This document shows positions 8,980 to 17,668 of a stretch of 64,000 bases of DNA, in pieces. Source of the stretch: Kordia sp. TARA_039_SRF (lineage in GTDB: Bacteria > Bacteroidota > Bacteroidia > Flavobacteriales > Flavobacteriaceae). The position numbers were made by a program, and so were the translations under genes. Under the pieces are notes generated by a model. The model was not told the DNA's origin. It was given only the letters and a program-made list of their open reading frames with translations, and ran no database searches. The DNA is taken from assembly GCA_006383075.2 (NCBI GenBank), contig SMNH02000008.1, positions 62,001 through 126,000 on the forward strand, given 5' to 3'. Numbering within the stretch: the first letter of the stretch is position 1; the number at the start of each line of letters is the position of its first letter.

Positions 8980-9933
8980 ATGAACACCATAACAGCAACA
9001 AATTTTAACTTTCCAAATCAAACAGCAAAATACACAGGAAAAGTACGCGAAGTGTATACGATTAACGATGATTTGTTAGTCATGATTGCTACCGATCGTT
9101 TGTCAGCCTTTGATGTCGTGATGCCAAAAGGAATTCCGTTTAAAGGACAAATTCTGAATCAAATTGCGACGAAAATGATGAAAGCTACGGAACATTTGGT
9201 GCCAAATTGGTTGATTGCCACGCCAGACCCGAATGTAGCAATTGGTCACAATTGTGAGCCTTTTAAAGTGGAAATGGTGATTCGTGGGTATTTGTCGGGA
9301 CATGCGGCGCGTGAGTATAAAGCAGGAAAACGTACGTTGTGTGGTGTAGCCATGCCTGATGGAATGATTGAGAATGATAAGTTTCCGTCACCAATCATTA
9401 CGCCAGCCACAAAAGCAGAAATGGGCGAACACGATGAAGATATTTCTAGAGAAGATATTTTAGCACGCGGAATTGTTTCTGAAGAAGATTATATTCAATT
9501 AGAAAAATACACGCGATTACTTTTTGAAGAAGGTACAAAAATCGCCAAAGAACGCGGTTTGATTTTAGTAGATACCAAATACGAATTCGGAAAAACAAAA
9601 GATGGTACAATCGTGTTGATTGACGAAATTCACACACCAGATTCTTCTCGTTATTTCTATGCGGATACGTATGAAGAGTTACAGGCTCAACAGCAACCTC
9701 AAAAACAATTGTCTAAAGAATTTGTGCGCCAATGGTTGATTAGCAACGGTTTTCAAGGAAAAGAAGGACAAGAAGTGCCTTTTATGAGCGATGACTACGT
9801 CAACTCTGTTTCTGACCGTTATATTGAATTATACGAGAACATTACAGGTGATACATTTGAAAAAGCTGATGTTTCTGATATTTTGAGTAGAATTGAAACC
9901 AATGTTGTTGATTTTTTAGATAATCATTTTTAA
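8980..9933 (+). CDS. purC: Phosphoribosylaminoimidazole-succinocarboxamide synthase (SAICAR synthase)
   Basis: PurC joins CAIR and aspartate using ATP to make SAICAR in purine synthesis. The 317 residues are the long form seen in Bacteroidota and eukaryotes. Conserved segments include YTGKVREVY near the N-terminus, [25 protein letters not shown] and [13 protein letters not shown]. The ATG lies seven bases after an AC-rich repeat. It is monocistronic: about 200 bp separate it from the next gene, and no other pur gene is nearby. Confidence 0.96.
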   Translation: MNTITATNFNFPNQTAKYTGKVREVYTINDDLLVMIATDRLSAFDVVMPKGIPFKGQILNQIATKMMKATEHLVPNWLIATPDPNVAIGHNCEPFKVEMVIRGYLSGHAAREYKAGKRTLCGVAMPDGMIENDKFPSPIITPATKAEMGEHDEDISREDILARGIVSEEDYIQLEKYTRLLFEEGTKIAKERGLILVDTKYEFGKTKDGTIVLIDEIHTPDSSRYFYADTYEELQAQQQPQKQLSKEFVRQWLISNGFQGKEGQEVPFMSDDYVNSVSDRYIELYENITGDTFEKADVSDILSRIETNVVDFLDNHF

Positions 9934-10131
9934 TTGTAGCGACTTTAGTCTAAATTGTATAGAATTATGCACAGAAGTGATTTTTAATCGGAAAAGTCTG
10001 TATTTCCCTATTATTTCTTAGTTGATTGTATTGTGTTGAGCATCAGTTTTTTTAGTGATTTTTTAAAAAAAGACGCTAAAAAAGCTTCGTTATATTTATA
10101 AAAAAGTATATTCTTATAGCATATTTACCAG

Positions 10132-11826
10132 ATGATGAATCGCTTTTTTCTATACTACCTATTATTTTTTCTAATTATTGCTTGTGGAGATCCATCTTTG
10201 CAAGAAGGAACAAACAGTACAAAACAGTTATTGGAAGAAGCAGAAGAAGCGGTGTTGAATTATCAAGGAATCGAGACGGATTCCATCATGCAACTTCGCA
10301 TGGAATATTACCACAAAGCTTCTACATTCAACGATTCTGTTCATACGTATCGCGCACATTTTTATTTGGGTGAATTTTACCAAAGCAGAGGCATTTACAA
10401 AGATGCGATGTCCGAATATGAAAAAGCGTTACAACATATTTCTGACGATGCCGACAGCGCTCGCTATGTGCAAACCAAAATTGCCATTGCTACCACCGAG
10501 ATTGAACTGGGAAACAAATACAAAGCAGGCGAAATTTTACTAGATGCATACGAAGTCGCGCAACGCAACAAACGCACCATGCAACTCATCAACGTGAATG
10601 GAAACATGGGAATTTTGAGTTTGGATTTGAAAAACTTTCAAGACGCTAAAAAAAGTTTCAAAGAAGCCATTCAAACGATAGAGGAGAAGCAACTTATTGC
10701 AAAAGATTCCATCAATTATGTAGAAGATTATATCAATTATCACATGTTTTTGGCAAAAGCATATCAAGCTGAAACAATGTTAGATTCTGCCATGTCCTAT
10801 ATTGACAAAGGAATTGTCATTGCTGATTTTTACAAGGATATAGAAGGAAAAGCCTATTTGTACGAACTAAAAGGGAAAACATATACCGCACAAGAAAAGT
10901 ATGAGGAAGCACATGAAAATTTGACCGCTTCCAAAGAAATTTTCATCGATTTTGAGAATGAAAAGCAAATTTCTAAGATTATGTATTTGCTTGCTAACAA
11001 TCATTTTCAAAAAGGCGAAACCTCTGAAGCACTAGAATTGCTAGACGAGTTGGAAGCGCGTTACCAGCAAAAATTTCTTTTAGAAACAGATTATTATGAC
11101 GCTTTAGTGTTGAAAGCTAATGTGTATAAAAGCACAAAGCAGTTTGAGAACGAATCTGTTTATCGTCAAAAATCAGCAGACTTACAAAAAGAAATAGCAG
11201 AGCGACAAGATAAAACCGCGTTTTTTCAAACTGCTACGCAATACGAAATTGAAAAACTCAAAAATAAATTTGAAGCGCAACATCAAAAAGATGAAAAGCG
11301 TTTTTACAGTTTTCTCGCAATCGCTATCATCGTGATTGGAGTTTTTGGCTTCTTACTCTACAAACAAATCTCAAAGAAAAAAGTAGTAGTTGTTCCTGCT
11401 GTAAAAAGCGAACCTGAAAAGACAGCTTCAATTCCTCCTAAAAAAGAAAAATCGACAACGCAAACCAGCATTAAAAGTGATAAAACTGTTGATGAGATTC
11501 TTCAAAAGCTAAAAAATTTAGAAGCACAAGAGTTTTACTTGAATCCGAAATACAATTTATATGCAACGGCGAAAAAAATAGATACCAATACCACGTATTT
11601 GTCCACCATTTTGAACACGCACAAAAAAATGACGTTTACGGAATATCTAAACAATCTTCGCATTCAATATACGCTCAATCGATTAGCGAATGATAAGAAA
11701 TTTCGGATGTACACTATCAAAGCAATAGCTAAAGAAGTAGGCTATAAAAGTCATGGTTCTTTTTCACGAGCATTTAAAGCGAAAACAGGCGAAAACCCAT
11801 CTACATACCTCAAAAAAATACGTTAA
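10132..11826 (+). CDS. Membrane-anchored TPR protein with AraC-type DNA-binding domain
   Basis: The 564-residue protein has an N-terminal signal segment with a lipobox-like LIIAC (Cys18), a TPR-rich helical region (about 55-350), one membrane segment (391-411), a charged linker and a C-terminal AraC-type helix-turn-helix domain (about 451-564). Bacteroidota have many such one-component regulators: the TPR part senses outside the inner membrane and the HTH part binds DNA inside. The lipobox is odd, since lipidation would anchor both ends; it may simply be a signal anchor. It sits directly upstream of three small peptide genes, so it may control them (inference from position only). Confidence 0.85.
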   Translation: MMNRFFLYYLLFFLIIACGDPSLQEGTNSTKQLLEEAEEAVLNYQGIETDSIMQLRMEYYHKASTFNDSVHTYRAHFYLGEFYQSRGIYKDAMSEYEKALQHISDDADSARYVQTKIAIATTEIELGNKYKAGEILLDAYEVAQRNKRTMQLINVNGNMGILSLDLKNFQDAKKSFKEAIQTIEEKQLIAKDSINYVEDYINYHMFLAKAYQAETMLDSAMSYIDKGIVIADFYKDIEGKAYLYELKGKTYTAQEKYEEAHENLTASKEIFIDFENEKQISKIMYLLANNHFQKGETSEALELLDELEARYQQKFLLETDYYDALVLKANVYKSTKQFENESVYRQKSADLQKEIAERQDKTAFFQTATQYEIEKLKNKFEAQHQKDEKRFYSFLAIAIIVIGVFGFLLYKQISKKKVVVVPAVKSEPEKTASIPPKKEKSTTQTSIKSDKTVDEILQKLKNLEAQEFYLNPKYNLYATAKKIDTNTTYLSTILNTHKKMTFTEYLNNLRIQYTLNRLANDKKFRMYTIKAIAKEVGYKSHGSFSRAFKAKTGENPSTYLKKIR

Positions 11827-11917
11827 AGAAGTCTGTTCAATTTATAAATTAGCAAGACTTTTTTTGACGAAAAAAGCGAGTTGTTGTGTATCTTGAATAA
11901 AACTAATAAATATACTT

Positions 11918-12106
11918 ATGATGAAAACAAATCGAAAACCACTAGCCTTTAACAAAATAAAAATCGCAAGAGTAGATTCTTATTCAATAGTTGGAAGAGG
12001 AACAACCGCTGCCAATACGGTATATCCACAATGCAATCCTGATGAATCAAGAACTCCGAAAGGAGGTAGAACACAATCTACAGACGATACAAATAATTGT
12101 GCCTAA
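11918..12106 (+). CDS. Small peptide with KIKIARV leader, putative RiPP precursor
   Basis: A 62-residue peptide. Its N-terminal third, including LAFNKIKIARV, resembles the leader of Bacteroidota lanthipeptide-type precursors. The rest is rich in Thr, Ser, Asn and Gly with two Cys (residue 46 region PQCNP and the penultimate residue). No double-Gly cleavage site like that of its neighbours is evident apart from a KGG. A strong terminator follows 40 bp downstream. No modification enzyme is encoded nearby, so maturation would need distant genes. The RiPP call is inference. Confidence 0.5.
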   Translation: MMKTNRKPLAFNKIKIARVDSYSIVGRGTTAANTVYPQCNPDESRTPKGGRTQSTDDTNNCA

Positions 12107-12144
12107 ACTTACTTCTTAAAAAAGTAGAAAATTAAATGTATAAA

Positions 12145-12174
12145 AAGGCTTCTTGCAATCACTCAAGAAGCCTT
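12145..12174 (+). terminator. Rho-independent terminator after the 11918 peptide gene
   Basis: The stem AAGGCTTCTTG (12145-12155) pairs perfectly with 12164-12174 across an 8-nt loop and runs into a T tract to 12179. It ends the peptide transcript. Confidence 0.8.
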
Positions 12175-12210
12175 TTTTTGTAAATAAATTAATCTAAATA
12201 ACTTCTAAAA

Positions 12211-12408
12211 TTACATTGTTACGTCACCACACGTATATACTTGTGGGCATGCAATATGCCAGTTGCAATAGAATGGTCCAGTAACGCGTCCTGCGCAGTC
12301 ACATCCACATTTTGATAAATCTGGATTGCTACCAATTCCACCGTTAATTTGACTTTGAGCAGCTTTAGAAATTTTAGTAGCTCCTTTGATGTTTAAAATT
12401 TTACTCAT
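12211..12408 (-). CDS. GG-leader Cys-rich peptide, paralogue A
   Basis: A 65-residue peptide. The leader ends in SQINGG (Gly-Gly at about 23-24), the form cut by bacteriocin-type peptidase ABC exporters. The core of about 41 residues carries six Cys in the pattern KCGCDC, YC, AC, TC. It is closely similar to the peptide at 12671-12862: the CGCDCAGRVTGP and IACPQVYTC stretches are identical. The six Cys could form disulfides or thioethers. No cognate enzyme or transporter is in the window. Call as a natural-product or bacteriocin-like precursor is inference from leader and composition. Confidence 0.7.
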   Translation of the reverse strand: MSKILNIKGATKISKAAQSQINGGIGSNPDLSKCGCDCAGRVTGPFYCNWHIACPQVYTCGDVTM

Positions 12409-12494
12409 GATTACGAATTTTTATGGTTAATTTTTGTTTTTACACACTAAAAGTTACACACAGTTCTATAAGAATAAAAACGGAATAGTTTTCA

Positions 12495-12527
12495 TTTTAA
12501 AAATTGTAGTTGTTTATTTTATAAAAT
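12495..12527 (-). promoter_or_regulatory. Conserved upstream element of paralogue A
   Basis: This AT-rich stretch, including TGTTTATTTTATAAAAT, is nearly identical to 12986-13017 upstream of paralogue B. Both lie 90-155 bp upstream of their start codons on the minus strand. Shared non-coding sequence suggests the gene was duplicated with its promoter, or that a common regulator binds. Confidence 0.45.
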
Positions 12528-12568
12528 GAATAAACCGAAAACAGGCTAATTAGAGAATAATAATCGAA

Positions 12569-12599
12569 AAGGCTTCATAATAGTTTGTATGAAGCCTTA
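12569..12599 (-). terminator. Terminator after paralogue B
   Basis: AAGGCTTCATA (12569-12579) pairs perfectly with 12589-12599. On the minus strand it is followed by a short T run, so it would end transcription from the peptide gene at 12671-12862 before paralogue A. Confidence 0.65.
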
Positions 12600-12670
12600 T
12601 CTTTCCCCTAAATATAGTTGTACTTATGAATAACTATATGATGATTTGATTTTATGTTCTAGGTGTTGAC

Positions 12671-12862
12671 TTAAATTGTGTCATTGCAAGTATACACTTG
12701 TGGACAAGCAATATACCATCTGCAGTATTTTGGTCCTGTAACACGTCCTGCGCAATCGCATCCGCACTTAGATAGGTCGTATCCTGCTCCACCATTAATT
12801 TGGCTTTGTTGCTCTTTAGAGATAGCAGAAACACCTTTGATGTTTAAAATGTTTTTTTTCAT
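12671..12862 (-). CDS. GG-leader Cys-rich peptide, paralogue B
   Basis: A 63-residue peptide starting at the ATG for MKKNILNIKGVSAISKEQ; a longer reading adds 21 residues that look like untranslated leader. The leader ends in SQINGG and the core has six Cys in the same positions as paralogue A, with KCGCDC at the front and VYTC near the end. Differences are conservative or at the termini. The two genes are 260 bp apart on the same strand, each with its own upstream element, so this is a tandem duplication. Product and modification are not known. Confidence 0.7.
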   Translation of the reverse strand: MKKNILNIKGVSAISKEQQSQINGGAGYDLSKCGCDCAGRVTGPKYCRWYIACPQVYTCNDTI

Positions 12863-12985
12863 TGTTTTAAGTTTTAAGTTAATATCTAAATCATAAATTA
12901 CAATTGTTTTAAGCCACTCATACATAATTTATGATATTCCAAATGTAATAGGAGATTCTTTTTAATAAAAGGACTCTTATGTCTG

Positions 12986-13017
12986 TTTTAAAAATTGGGC
13001 TGTTTATTTTATAAAAT
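12986..13017 (-). promoter_or_regulatory. Conserved upstream element of paralogue B
   Basis: This is the second copy of the AT-rich element at 12495-12527, differing in a few central bases. It lies 124-155 bp upstream of the paralogue B start. Confidence 0.45.
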
Positions 13018-13067
13018 AGAAAGGGTAAATTCGCTTCAAAGTATACGTCTTTACAAGAAAAGAAGGC

Positions 13068-13075
13068 TATATTTG
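13068..13075 (+). promoter_or_regulatory. Promoter -7 box for the MATE exporter
   Basis: TATATTTG matches TAnnTTTG. Transcription would start close to 13082, which supports the GTG at 13095 as the real start codon. Confidence 0.5.
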
Positions 13076-13094
13076 CCACGTCAAAAATGAACCT

Positions 13095-14486
13095 GTGATT
13101 TTACAAAACTACACGAAAGAATTTAGGTATAATCTTAAATTAGCGTCCCCGATTATCTTAGGAATGCTTGGACATACCTTTGTTAGTTTTGTAGATAATG
13201 CCATGGTGGGACAATTAGGTACCGCAGAGCTTGCGGCAGTCTCTTTGGGGAATAGTTTTCTCTTCATTGCGATGTCGCTCGGAATCGGATTTTCTACAGC
13301 AATCACCACTTTAGTTGCTGAGGCAGACGCGGCAGGAAACAAGAAAAATGTCAAAAGTGCCCTAAAACACGGTTTGATTCTTTGTACCATCATAGGAATT
13401 ATAGTGTTTTTTGGCGTATTACTCGCCAAACCGTTGATGTACGAAATGAAGCAACCTGATGAGGTAGTCGTACTTGCAATGCCATACCTAAACTTAGTTG
13501 CGGCTTCGTTGATTCCGTTAATCATGTTTCAAGCGTTTAAGCAGTTTGCAGACGGATTGTCACAAACAAAATACGCCATGTGGGCAACCTTGCTAGCAAA
13601 TGTGGTGAATGTCATTATCAACTACTTCTTAATTTTCGGAATATGGATTTTTCCTAAATGGGGAATCATAGGAGCTGCGGTAGGAACGTTAGCATCGCGA
13701 ATTATTATGTTGGTCTTTATTTGGGCATTACTGCGTTACAAACAAAAATTTAGAGCGTACGTTACAAATTTTGACTTTAAAAGCATTCAAAAATCTGTAT
13801 TGAAAAAAATCATTGCTTTAGGCTTTCCGTCATCGTTACAAATGCTGTTTGAAGTAGCAATATTCACGGCTGCCATATGGTTGTCAGGTATTTTGGGTAA
13901 AAACGCGCAAGCGGCAAATCAAATTGCGCTTAACTTATCTTCAATGACGTTTATGGTCGCGATGGGATTGAGTGTCGCCGCAACCATCAGAGTCGGAAAC
14001 CAAAAAGGATTAAAGCATTTTTCAGAATTGAGACGTATAGCTTTGTCACTTTTGTTATTAGTATTGATTATCGATATTTTCTTTGCAGGAATGTTTATGC
14101 TATTCAACGATTGGTTTCCAACGCTATATGTTAACGAGCACAACATCATCAATATGGTGGATAATGAAGAAGTAATCACTACAGCAGCAAAACTATTACT
14201 CGTAGCAGCATTTTTTCAAATTTCCGATGGAATTCAAGTCGTAGGTTTGGGCATTTTACGCGGTTTGCAAGATGTGAAAATTCCAACACTCATCACCTTT
14301 ATTGCGTATTGGATTGTTGGTTTTCCAACCTCGTATTATCTCGGATTACACACCGAATATAAAAGTGCTGGAATCTGGATTGGTTTGTTGGCAGGATTGA
14401 CGACTTCTGCAATATTATTGTATATTAGATTTAATTATTTATCCAAAAAACTTATAAATAAGCAACTGACGCATGGAGCTTCCTAA
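13095..14486 (+). CDS. MATE family efflux transporter
   Basis: A 463-residue inner-membrane protein with about twelve hydrophobic segments in two MatE halves. It exports drugs or metabolites in exchange for Na+ or H+. The N-terminal ILGMLGHTFVSFVDNAMVG and the matching segment in the second half are family hallmarks. The start is GTG; the upstream ATG at 13087 is out of frame and stops after two codons. The last 14 bases overlap the next gene, so the two are translationally coupled. It could in principle export a product of the adjacent peptide genes, but MATE proteins normally carry small molecules. Confidence 0.92.
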   Translation: MILQNYTKEFRYNLKLASPIILGMLGHTFVSFVDNAMVGQLGTAELAAVSLGNSFLFIAMSLGIGFSTAITTLVAEADAAGNKKNVKSALKHGLILCTIIGIIVFFGVLLAKPLMYEMKQPDEVVVLAMPYLNLVAASLIPLIMFQAFKQFADGLSQTKYAMWATLLANVVNVIINYFLIFGIWIFPKWGIIGAAVGTLASRIIMLVFIWALLRYKQKFRAYVTNFDFKSIQKSVLKKIIALGFPSSLQMLFEVAIFTAAIWLSGILGKNAQAANQIALNLSSMTFMVAMGLSVAATIRVGNQKGLKHFSELRRIALSLLLLVLIIDIFFAGMFMLFNDWFPTLYVNEHNIINMVDNEEVITTAAKLLLVAAFFQISDGIQVVGLGILRGLQDVKIPTLITFIAYWIVGFPTSYYLGLHTEYKSAGIWIGLLAGLTTSAILLYIRFNYLSKKLINKQLTHGAS

Positions 14487-14700
14487 ATTTTTATTGGGCG
14501 ATAACACTGATTATCCCAACGCAATTTTCATTGTACACACTGAGTTTCCACGATTTATCATCAATTTAGAAAATGATGACGTAGAGTGGTTGGAAGAATT
14601 TGACAAGGAAGACGAAAAAGAATTGGCTTCTGAAGCAGAAAATTTATTTCAAGCTGCCAACGATTTCTACGACCGTGAATTGGCACGTTACGAAGAATAA
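14473..14700 (+). CDS. Conserved acidic hypothetical protein
   Basis: A 75-residue protein beginning MELPKFLLGDNTDYP. It is strongly acidic in its second half (EWLEEFDKEDEKEL) and has no signal or membrane segment, so it is cytoplasmic. It overlaps the MATE gene by 14 bases in another frame. I recognise the general look of a conserved flavobacterial small protein but can give no function. Confidence 0.75.
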   Translation: MELPKFLLGDNTDYPNAIFIVHTEFPRFIINLENDDVEWLEEFDKEDEKELASEAENLFQAANDFYDRELARYEE

Positions 14701-14777
14701 ACTCAATAATCGAGATTTAAAATCGGCAAAGGCTTATATGCTTAAAAAACGAAACGTATACGACCAGTTTTTTTGAG

Positions 14778-14785
14778 TAATTTTG
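14778..14785 (+). promoter_or_regulatory. Promoter -7 box for the PAP2 gene
   Basis: TAATTTTG matches TAnnTTTG and lies 16 bp before the ATG at 14802. No clear -33 element was found. Confidence 0.4.
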
Positions 14786-14801
14786 CAGTAATTCAAGCAT
14801 T

Positions 14802-15371
14802 ATGATTGACCAACTGATACAATTTGATAAAGAAGTTTTTCTATTTCTCAACGGACTCGGAACGCCCACTTGGGACGGTTTTTGGATGTTTATCACCAAT
14901 AAATATTACGCCATACCGTTGTATGTTTTTTTGTTGTTTCTCATCCTAAAAACACACAAAAAGAAGGAAATCTTTTTTACTTTGGTATTAGTCGCGTTGC
15001 TAATCACAATTACTGACCAAACGGCAAATTTGTTTAAAAAAACACTCTTTTTACGTCCAAGACCTTGCTATACTGAAGATTTGATGGAGCATCTCCGTTT
15101 GGTCAAAGATTCTTGCGGCGGCGCGTATGGATATTTCTCAGGACACGCTTCTAACGCGATGGCGTTGGCGGTTTTTATTGGATTAGTCTTAAAAAAACAC
15201 TTCAACTATATCTTTCCTTTCCTGTTAATTTGGGCAGCTTTTGTTGGCTACAGCCGAATATATATTGGTGTGCATTTTCCTGGTGATGTACTAACAGGCG
15301 CGATTGTTGGTGTAATTTATGGAACGCTTCTGTACAAACTACGTCAATTTTTGATTCGAAAATATGCTTGA
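14802..15371 (+). CDS. PAP2 family phosphatase
   Basis: A 189-residue membrane protein with about five or six hydrophobic segments. All three PAP2 motifs are seen: K(80)x6RP ending at Pro88, SGH at 113-115 and SRxxxGxHxxxD with His158 and Asp162. The family dephosphorylates lipid phosphates, for example undecaprenyl diphosphate or phosphatidic acid, at the outer face of the inner membrane. The exact substrate cannot be told. It has its own promoter-like box. Confidence 0.92.
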   Translation: MIDQLIQFDKEVFLFLNGLGTPTWDGFWMFITNKYYAIPLYVFLLFLILKTHKKKEIFFTLVLVALLITITDQTANLFKKTLFLRPRPCYTEDLMEHLRLVKDSCGGAYGYFSGHASNAMALAVFIGLVLKKHFNYIFPFLLIWAAFVGYSRIYIGVHFPGDVLTGAIVGVIYGTLLYKLRQFLIRKYA

Positions 15372-15477
15372 TGATTCAAGTAAATTCTTATAAAATTCTG
15401 TTAAGGTACTCCTAAAATAGAAATGGTTGCCACAGTGAATGATTATCTTTAAGCTTTAGTAACTTAAAATTTAAACC

Positions 15478-15672
15478 ATGAAAAAGCAAAAATTACAAAC
15501 CTTACAACTGAACAAAAAATCAATTTCAAGCCTAACGCAAAACCTTTTAAAAGGAGGAGAAGATACAACATTATACGGCTGTCGTTGGACGGAAAACTCG
15601 TGGTGTGATTGTCCAACTGAGGTAGATTGCACCGATACCGAATGTCACACCGTTTGGGATTGCGAATTGTAA
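15478..15672 (+). CDS. LNKKSIS-leader Cys-rich peptide (lanthipeptide-like precursor)
   Basis: A 64-residue peptide. The leader LQTLQLNKKSISSL is typical of Bacteroidota class I lanthipeptide-like precursors and ends in KGG at about 26-28. The core of about 36 residues has six Cys (GCRW, WCDC, VDC, TEC, WDC) plus several Thr and Ser. It shares the leader with the peptide at 28129-28326 though the cores differ. No lanthionine synthetase or export gene is in the window. A strong UUCG terminator follows. Family call from the leader; modification is inference. Confidence 0.7.
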   Translation: MKKQKLQTLQLNKKSISSLTQNLLKGGEDTTLYGCRWTENSWCDCPTEVDCTDTECHTVWDCEL

Positions 15673-15691
15673 TATATTGAAAATGAAGCAC

Positions 15692-15716
15692 AAGCGAACT
15701 TCGGTTCGCTTTTTTT
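15692..15716 (+). terminator. Rho-independent terminator with UUCG tetraloop
   Basis: AAGCGAAC (15692-15699), loop TTCG, then GTTCGCTT (15704-15711) and a T run to 15716. It ends the peptide gene 20 bp upstream. Confidence 0.88.
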
Positions 15717-15773
15717 ATAAAAGAACGCCACCAAACCTATTTTTCTGTATCTTATTAGAAACGTATTTTTCTT

Positions 15774-16169
15774 ATGAAGAAATTATCACTTTTACTGACG
15801 ATATTCATTATCATTTCTTGTACTGATGACGAAACACCTGAAACGCTTGAAACCTTAACAGGTTCATGGAAATTAACTGAAGTTTTGCTTGATCCAGGTG
15901 ATGGCAGTGGCGAATTTCAATCTGTTGAAAGTGATAATACGTTAAATTTTTCTACCGATGGAGAAACGGTGACTTCGAATTACTCATTTTGTAATCCCAA
16001 TCTTAATGAGCAAACTTCAGCAATATATTCAGAAGCAGCGGGAACAATTACGCTAGAAAATGGTTGTGGAGACACGCCTTTTTTGATTTACTTTGAAATG
16101 CAGGATTCAACCTTAATTTTAAATTATCCTTGTATTGAACCGTGTCGTTACAAATATGTAAAGCGATAA
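15774..16169 (+). CDS. Lipocalin-like lipoprotein
   Basis: A 131-residue exported lipoprotein with lipobox IIISC (Cys16). The mature part has LTGSWKLTEV, a start typical of the Bacteroidota lipocalin-like families, and ends in a Tyr/Cys-rich strand with YPCIEPCRYKYVKR. Four Cys in the mature domain may form disulfides. Such proteins sit on the periplasmic or outer face of a membrane and may bind small hydrophobic ligands; the ligand is unknown. It is convergent with meaB, with only three bases between stop codons. Confidence 0.75.
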   Translation: MKKLSLLLTIFIIISCTDDETPETLETLTGSWKLTEVLLDPGDGSGEFQSVESDNTLNFSTDGETVTSNYSFCNPNLNEQTSAIYSEAAGTITLENGCGDTPFLIYFEMQDSTLILNYPCIEPCRYKYVKR

Positions 16170-16172
16170 TAT

Positions 16173-17252
16173 TTACAGCAATTTCAATAACTGTTGTGCC
16201 GCATTAAATGGCGAAATTGTGCTATTTTCTGTGGCTTTTAAATAATCATCCAACACACTTTTTACTTTTTCGTTGGTGAAAAAATTGTGTTTCAAGCGTT
16301 CTTCGATGGTTTGTAAGAGCCAAAAACGATTCTGTTGTTTTCGGTGATTTTCAAAATAACCGTTTTTTTGTGTGCTTTTGCGGAACTCTTCAATCATTTG
16401 CCATACATCGTCAATACCATTTTTTTGCAGTGCCGAAGCTGTCACCACTTTTGGTTGCCATTCGGAAGCTTTTTGCGGATAGAGATGTAATGCTCGTTTA
16501 AATTCTGTTCGAGCCATCTGCGCACGCTTTACATTATCGCCATCAGCTTTGTTGATGACAATCGCGTCCGCCATTTCAATAATGCCACGTTTGATGCCTT
16601 GCAATTCGTCTCCCGCGCCAGCCAATTTCAACAGTAAAAAGAAATCGACCATACTATGTACGGCAGTTTCACTTTGTCCCACACCAACGGTTTCGATAAT
16701 AATCGTATCAAAACCACAGGCTTCACACAAAATAATGGTTTCGCGTGTTTTTCGAGCCACACCGCCAAGCGAATCGCCAGAAGCGGACGGACGAATAAAT
16801 GCATTTTCATCTTTTACCAATTCTTCCATACGAGTTTTATCGCCTAAAATGCTTCCGCTCGAAATTGAACTACTTGGATCCACTGCCAATACGGCAACTT
16901 TCTTTCCTAAACTTGTCAAATGCTTTCCAAACGCTTCAATAAACGTACTTTTTCCCACGCCAGGAACGCCTGTAATACCAATCCGAATGGATTTATTAGC
17001 ATGTGGTAAACACTTTTCAATAATCTCGGTAGCTTTTGCTAGATGTTTGGTGTTTTTGCTCTCTACCAACGTAATAGCACGACTCAGTGCGACTTTATCC
17101 TGATTCAAAATTCCAGCCACTAACTCGTCCACAGAAGGTTGTTTTCTTCTATTTTTTTTGATGGAAGCAATGGACGATTTATTCAACGATTCAGGTTGCG
17201 AAACGCCATCTTTTTCGTGTAAAGCAGAAGTATGTGTTGGTTTTGAACTCAA
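16173..17252 (-). CDS. meaB: Methylmalonyl-CoA mutase-associated GTPase MeaB
   Basis: MeaB is a G3E-type GTPase that loads and protects the B12 cofactor of methylmalonyl-CoA mutase. The P-loop GVPGVGKST lies at 95-103, followed by VDPSSSISSGSILGDKTRM, a MeaB signature. The NKADGDN segment is the base-recognition loop. The 359 residues include an unusual polar N-terminal extension of about 35 residues. The start is TTG; an in-frame TAG lies five codons upstream and no early ATG is available. The mutase genes are not adjacent. Confidence 0.93.
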   Translation of the reverse strand: MSSKPTHTSALHEKDGVSQPESLNKSSIASIKKNRRKQPSVDELVAGILNQDKVALSRAITLVESKNTKHLAKATEIIEKCLPHANKSIRIGITGVPGVGKSTFIEAFGKHLTSLGKKVAVLAVDPSSSISSGSILGDKTRMEELVKDENAFIRPSASGDSLGGVARKTRETIILCEACGFDTIIIETVGVGQSETAVHSMVDFFLLLKLAGAGDELQGIKRGIIEMADAIVINKADGDNVKRAQMARTEFKRALHLYPQKASEWQPKVVTASALQKNGIDDVWQMIEEFRKSTQKNGYFENHRKQQNRFWLLQTIEERLKHNFFTNEKVKSVLDDYLKATENSTISPFNAAQQLLKLL

Positions 17253-17668
17253 GGAAATTGCCTATTTTACGTTTGTAAACGAAATTACGATATAATTTTT
17301 GATTGGAAAATTAAAAGATTGAATGATTGAAAAATCTTGTTTTTTTAAGTATATCTTTAGTAAAAGAGAAGTTCTCAATACAATTTTCTTCATTTCATTA
17401 CGAAAACCACTCGAACGGACGCTTTTTTAATGTGCAAATTTGATAATTTGAAAATGTACCAATGGTTTTAATATATGATTATGATAACGAATTCAAAACG
17501 TCACTTCGAGTAAAATCTTGAAAAGATTTTGTATCGAGAAGTGCTTTGAAAATCTAAAAGTCTAACATTCTAAGAAAGTCCAACAATCTAACAAAGTCTA
17601 ATCTTCTACCAAAAAATGAAACGCATCAAAAAAAACGTCGTCTTTACTATAGAACACAAACCAACAAC
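17253..17668. repeat. Spacer with REP-like hairpin units
   Basis: A unit of the CGTCACTTCGAGT to ATCGAGAAGTGCTTT type lies at 17499-17550 and a diverged inverse unit at about 17371-17421. The 27 bp at 17371-17397 recur exactly at 24610-24636. The 27 bp at 17422-17448 recur exactly, reverse-complemented, at 24573-24599. The part from 17550 to 17620 is low-complexity with repeated TCTAACAAAGTC-like words. No gene is seen. Confidence 0.75.

Noticed and set aside
12652-12834. Open frame overlapping peptide paralogue B on the same strand
   Set aside because: It is a shadow in another frame; the GG-leader peptide is conserved between two genes and this frame is not.
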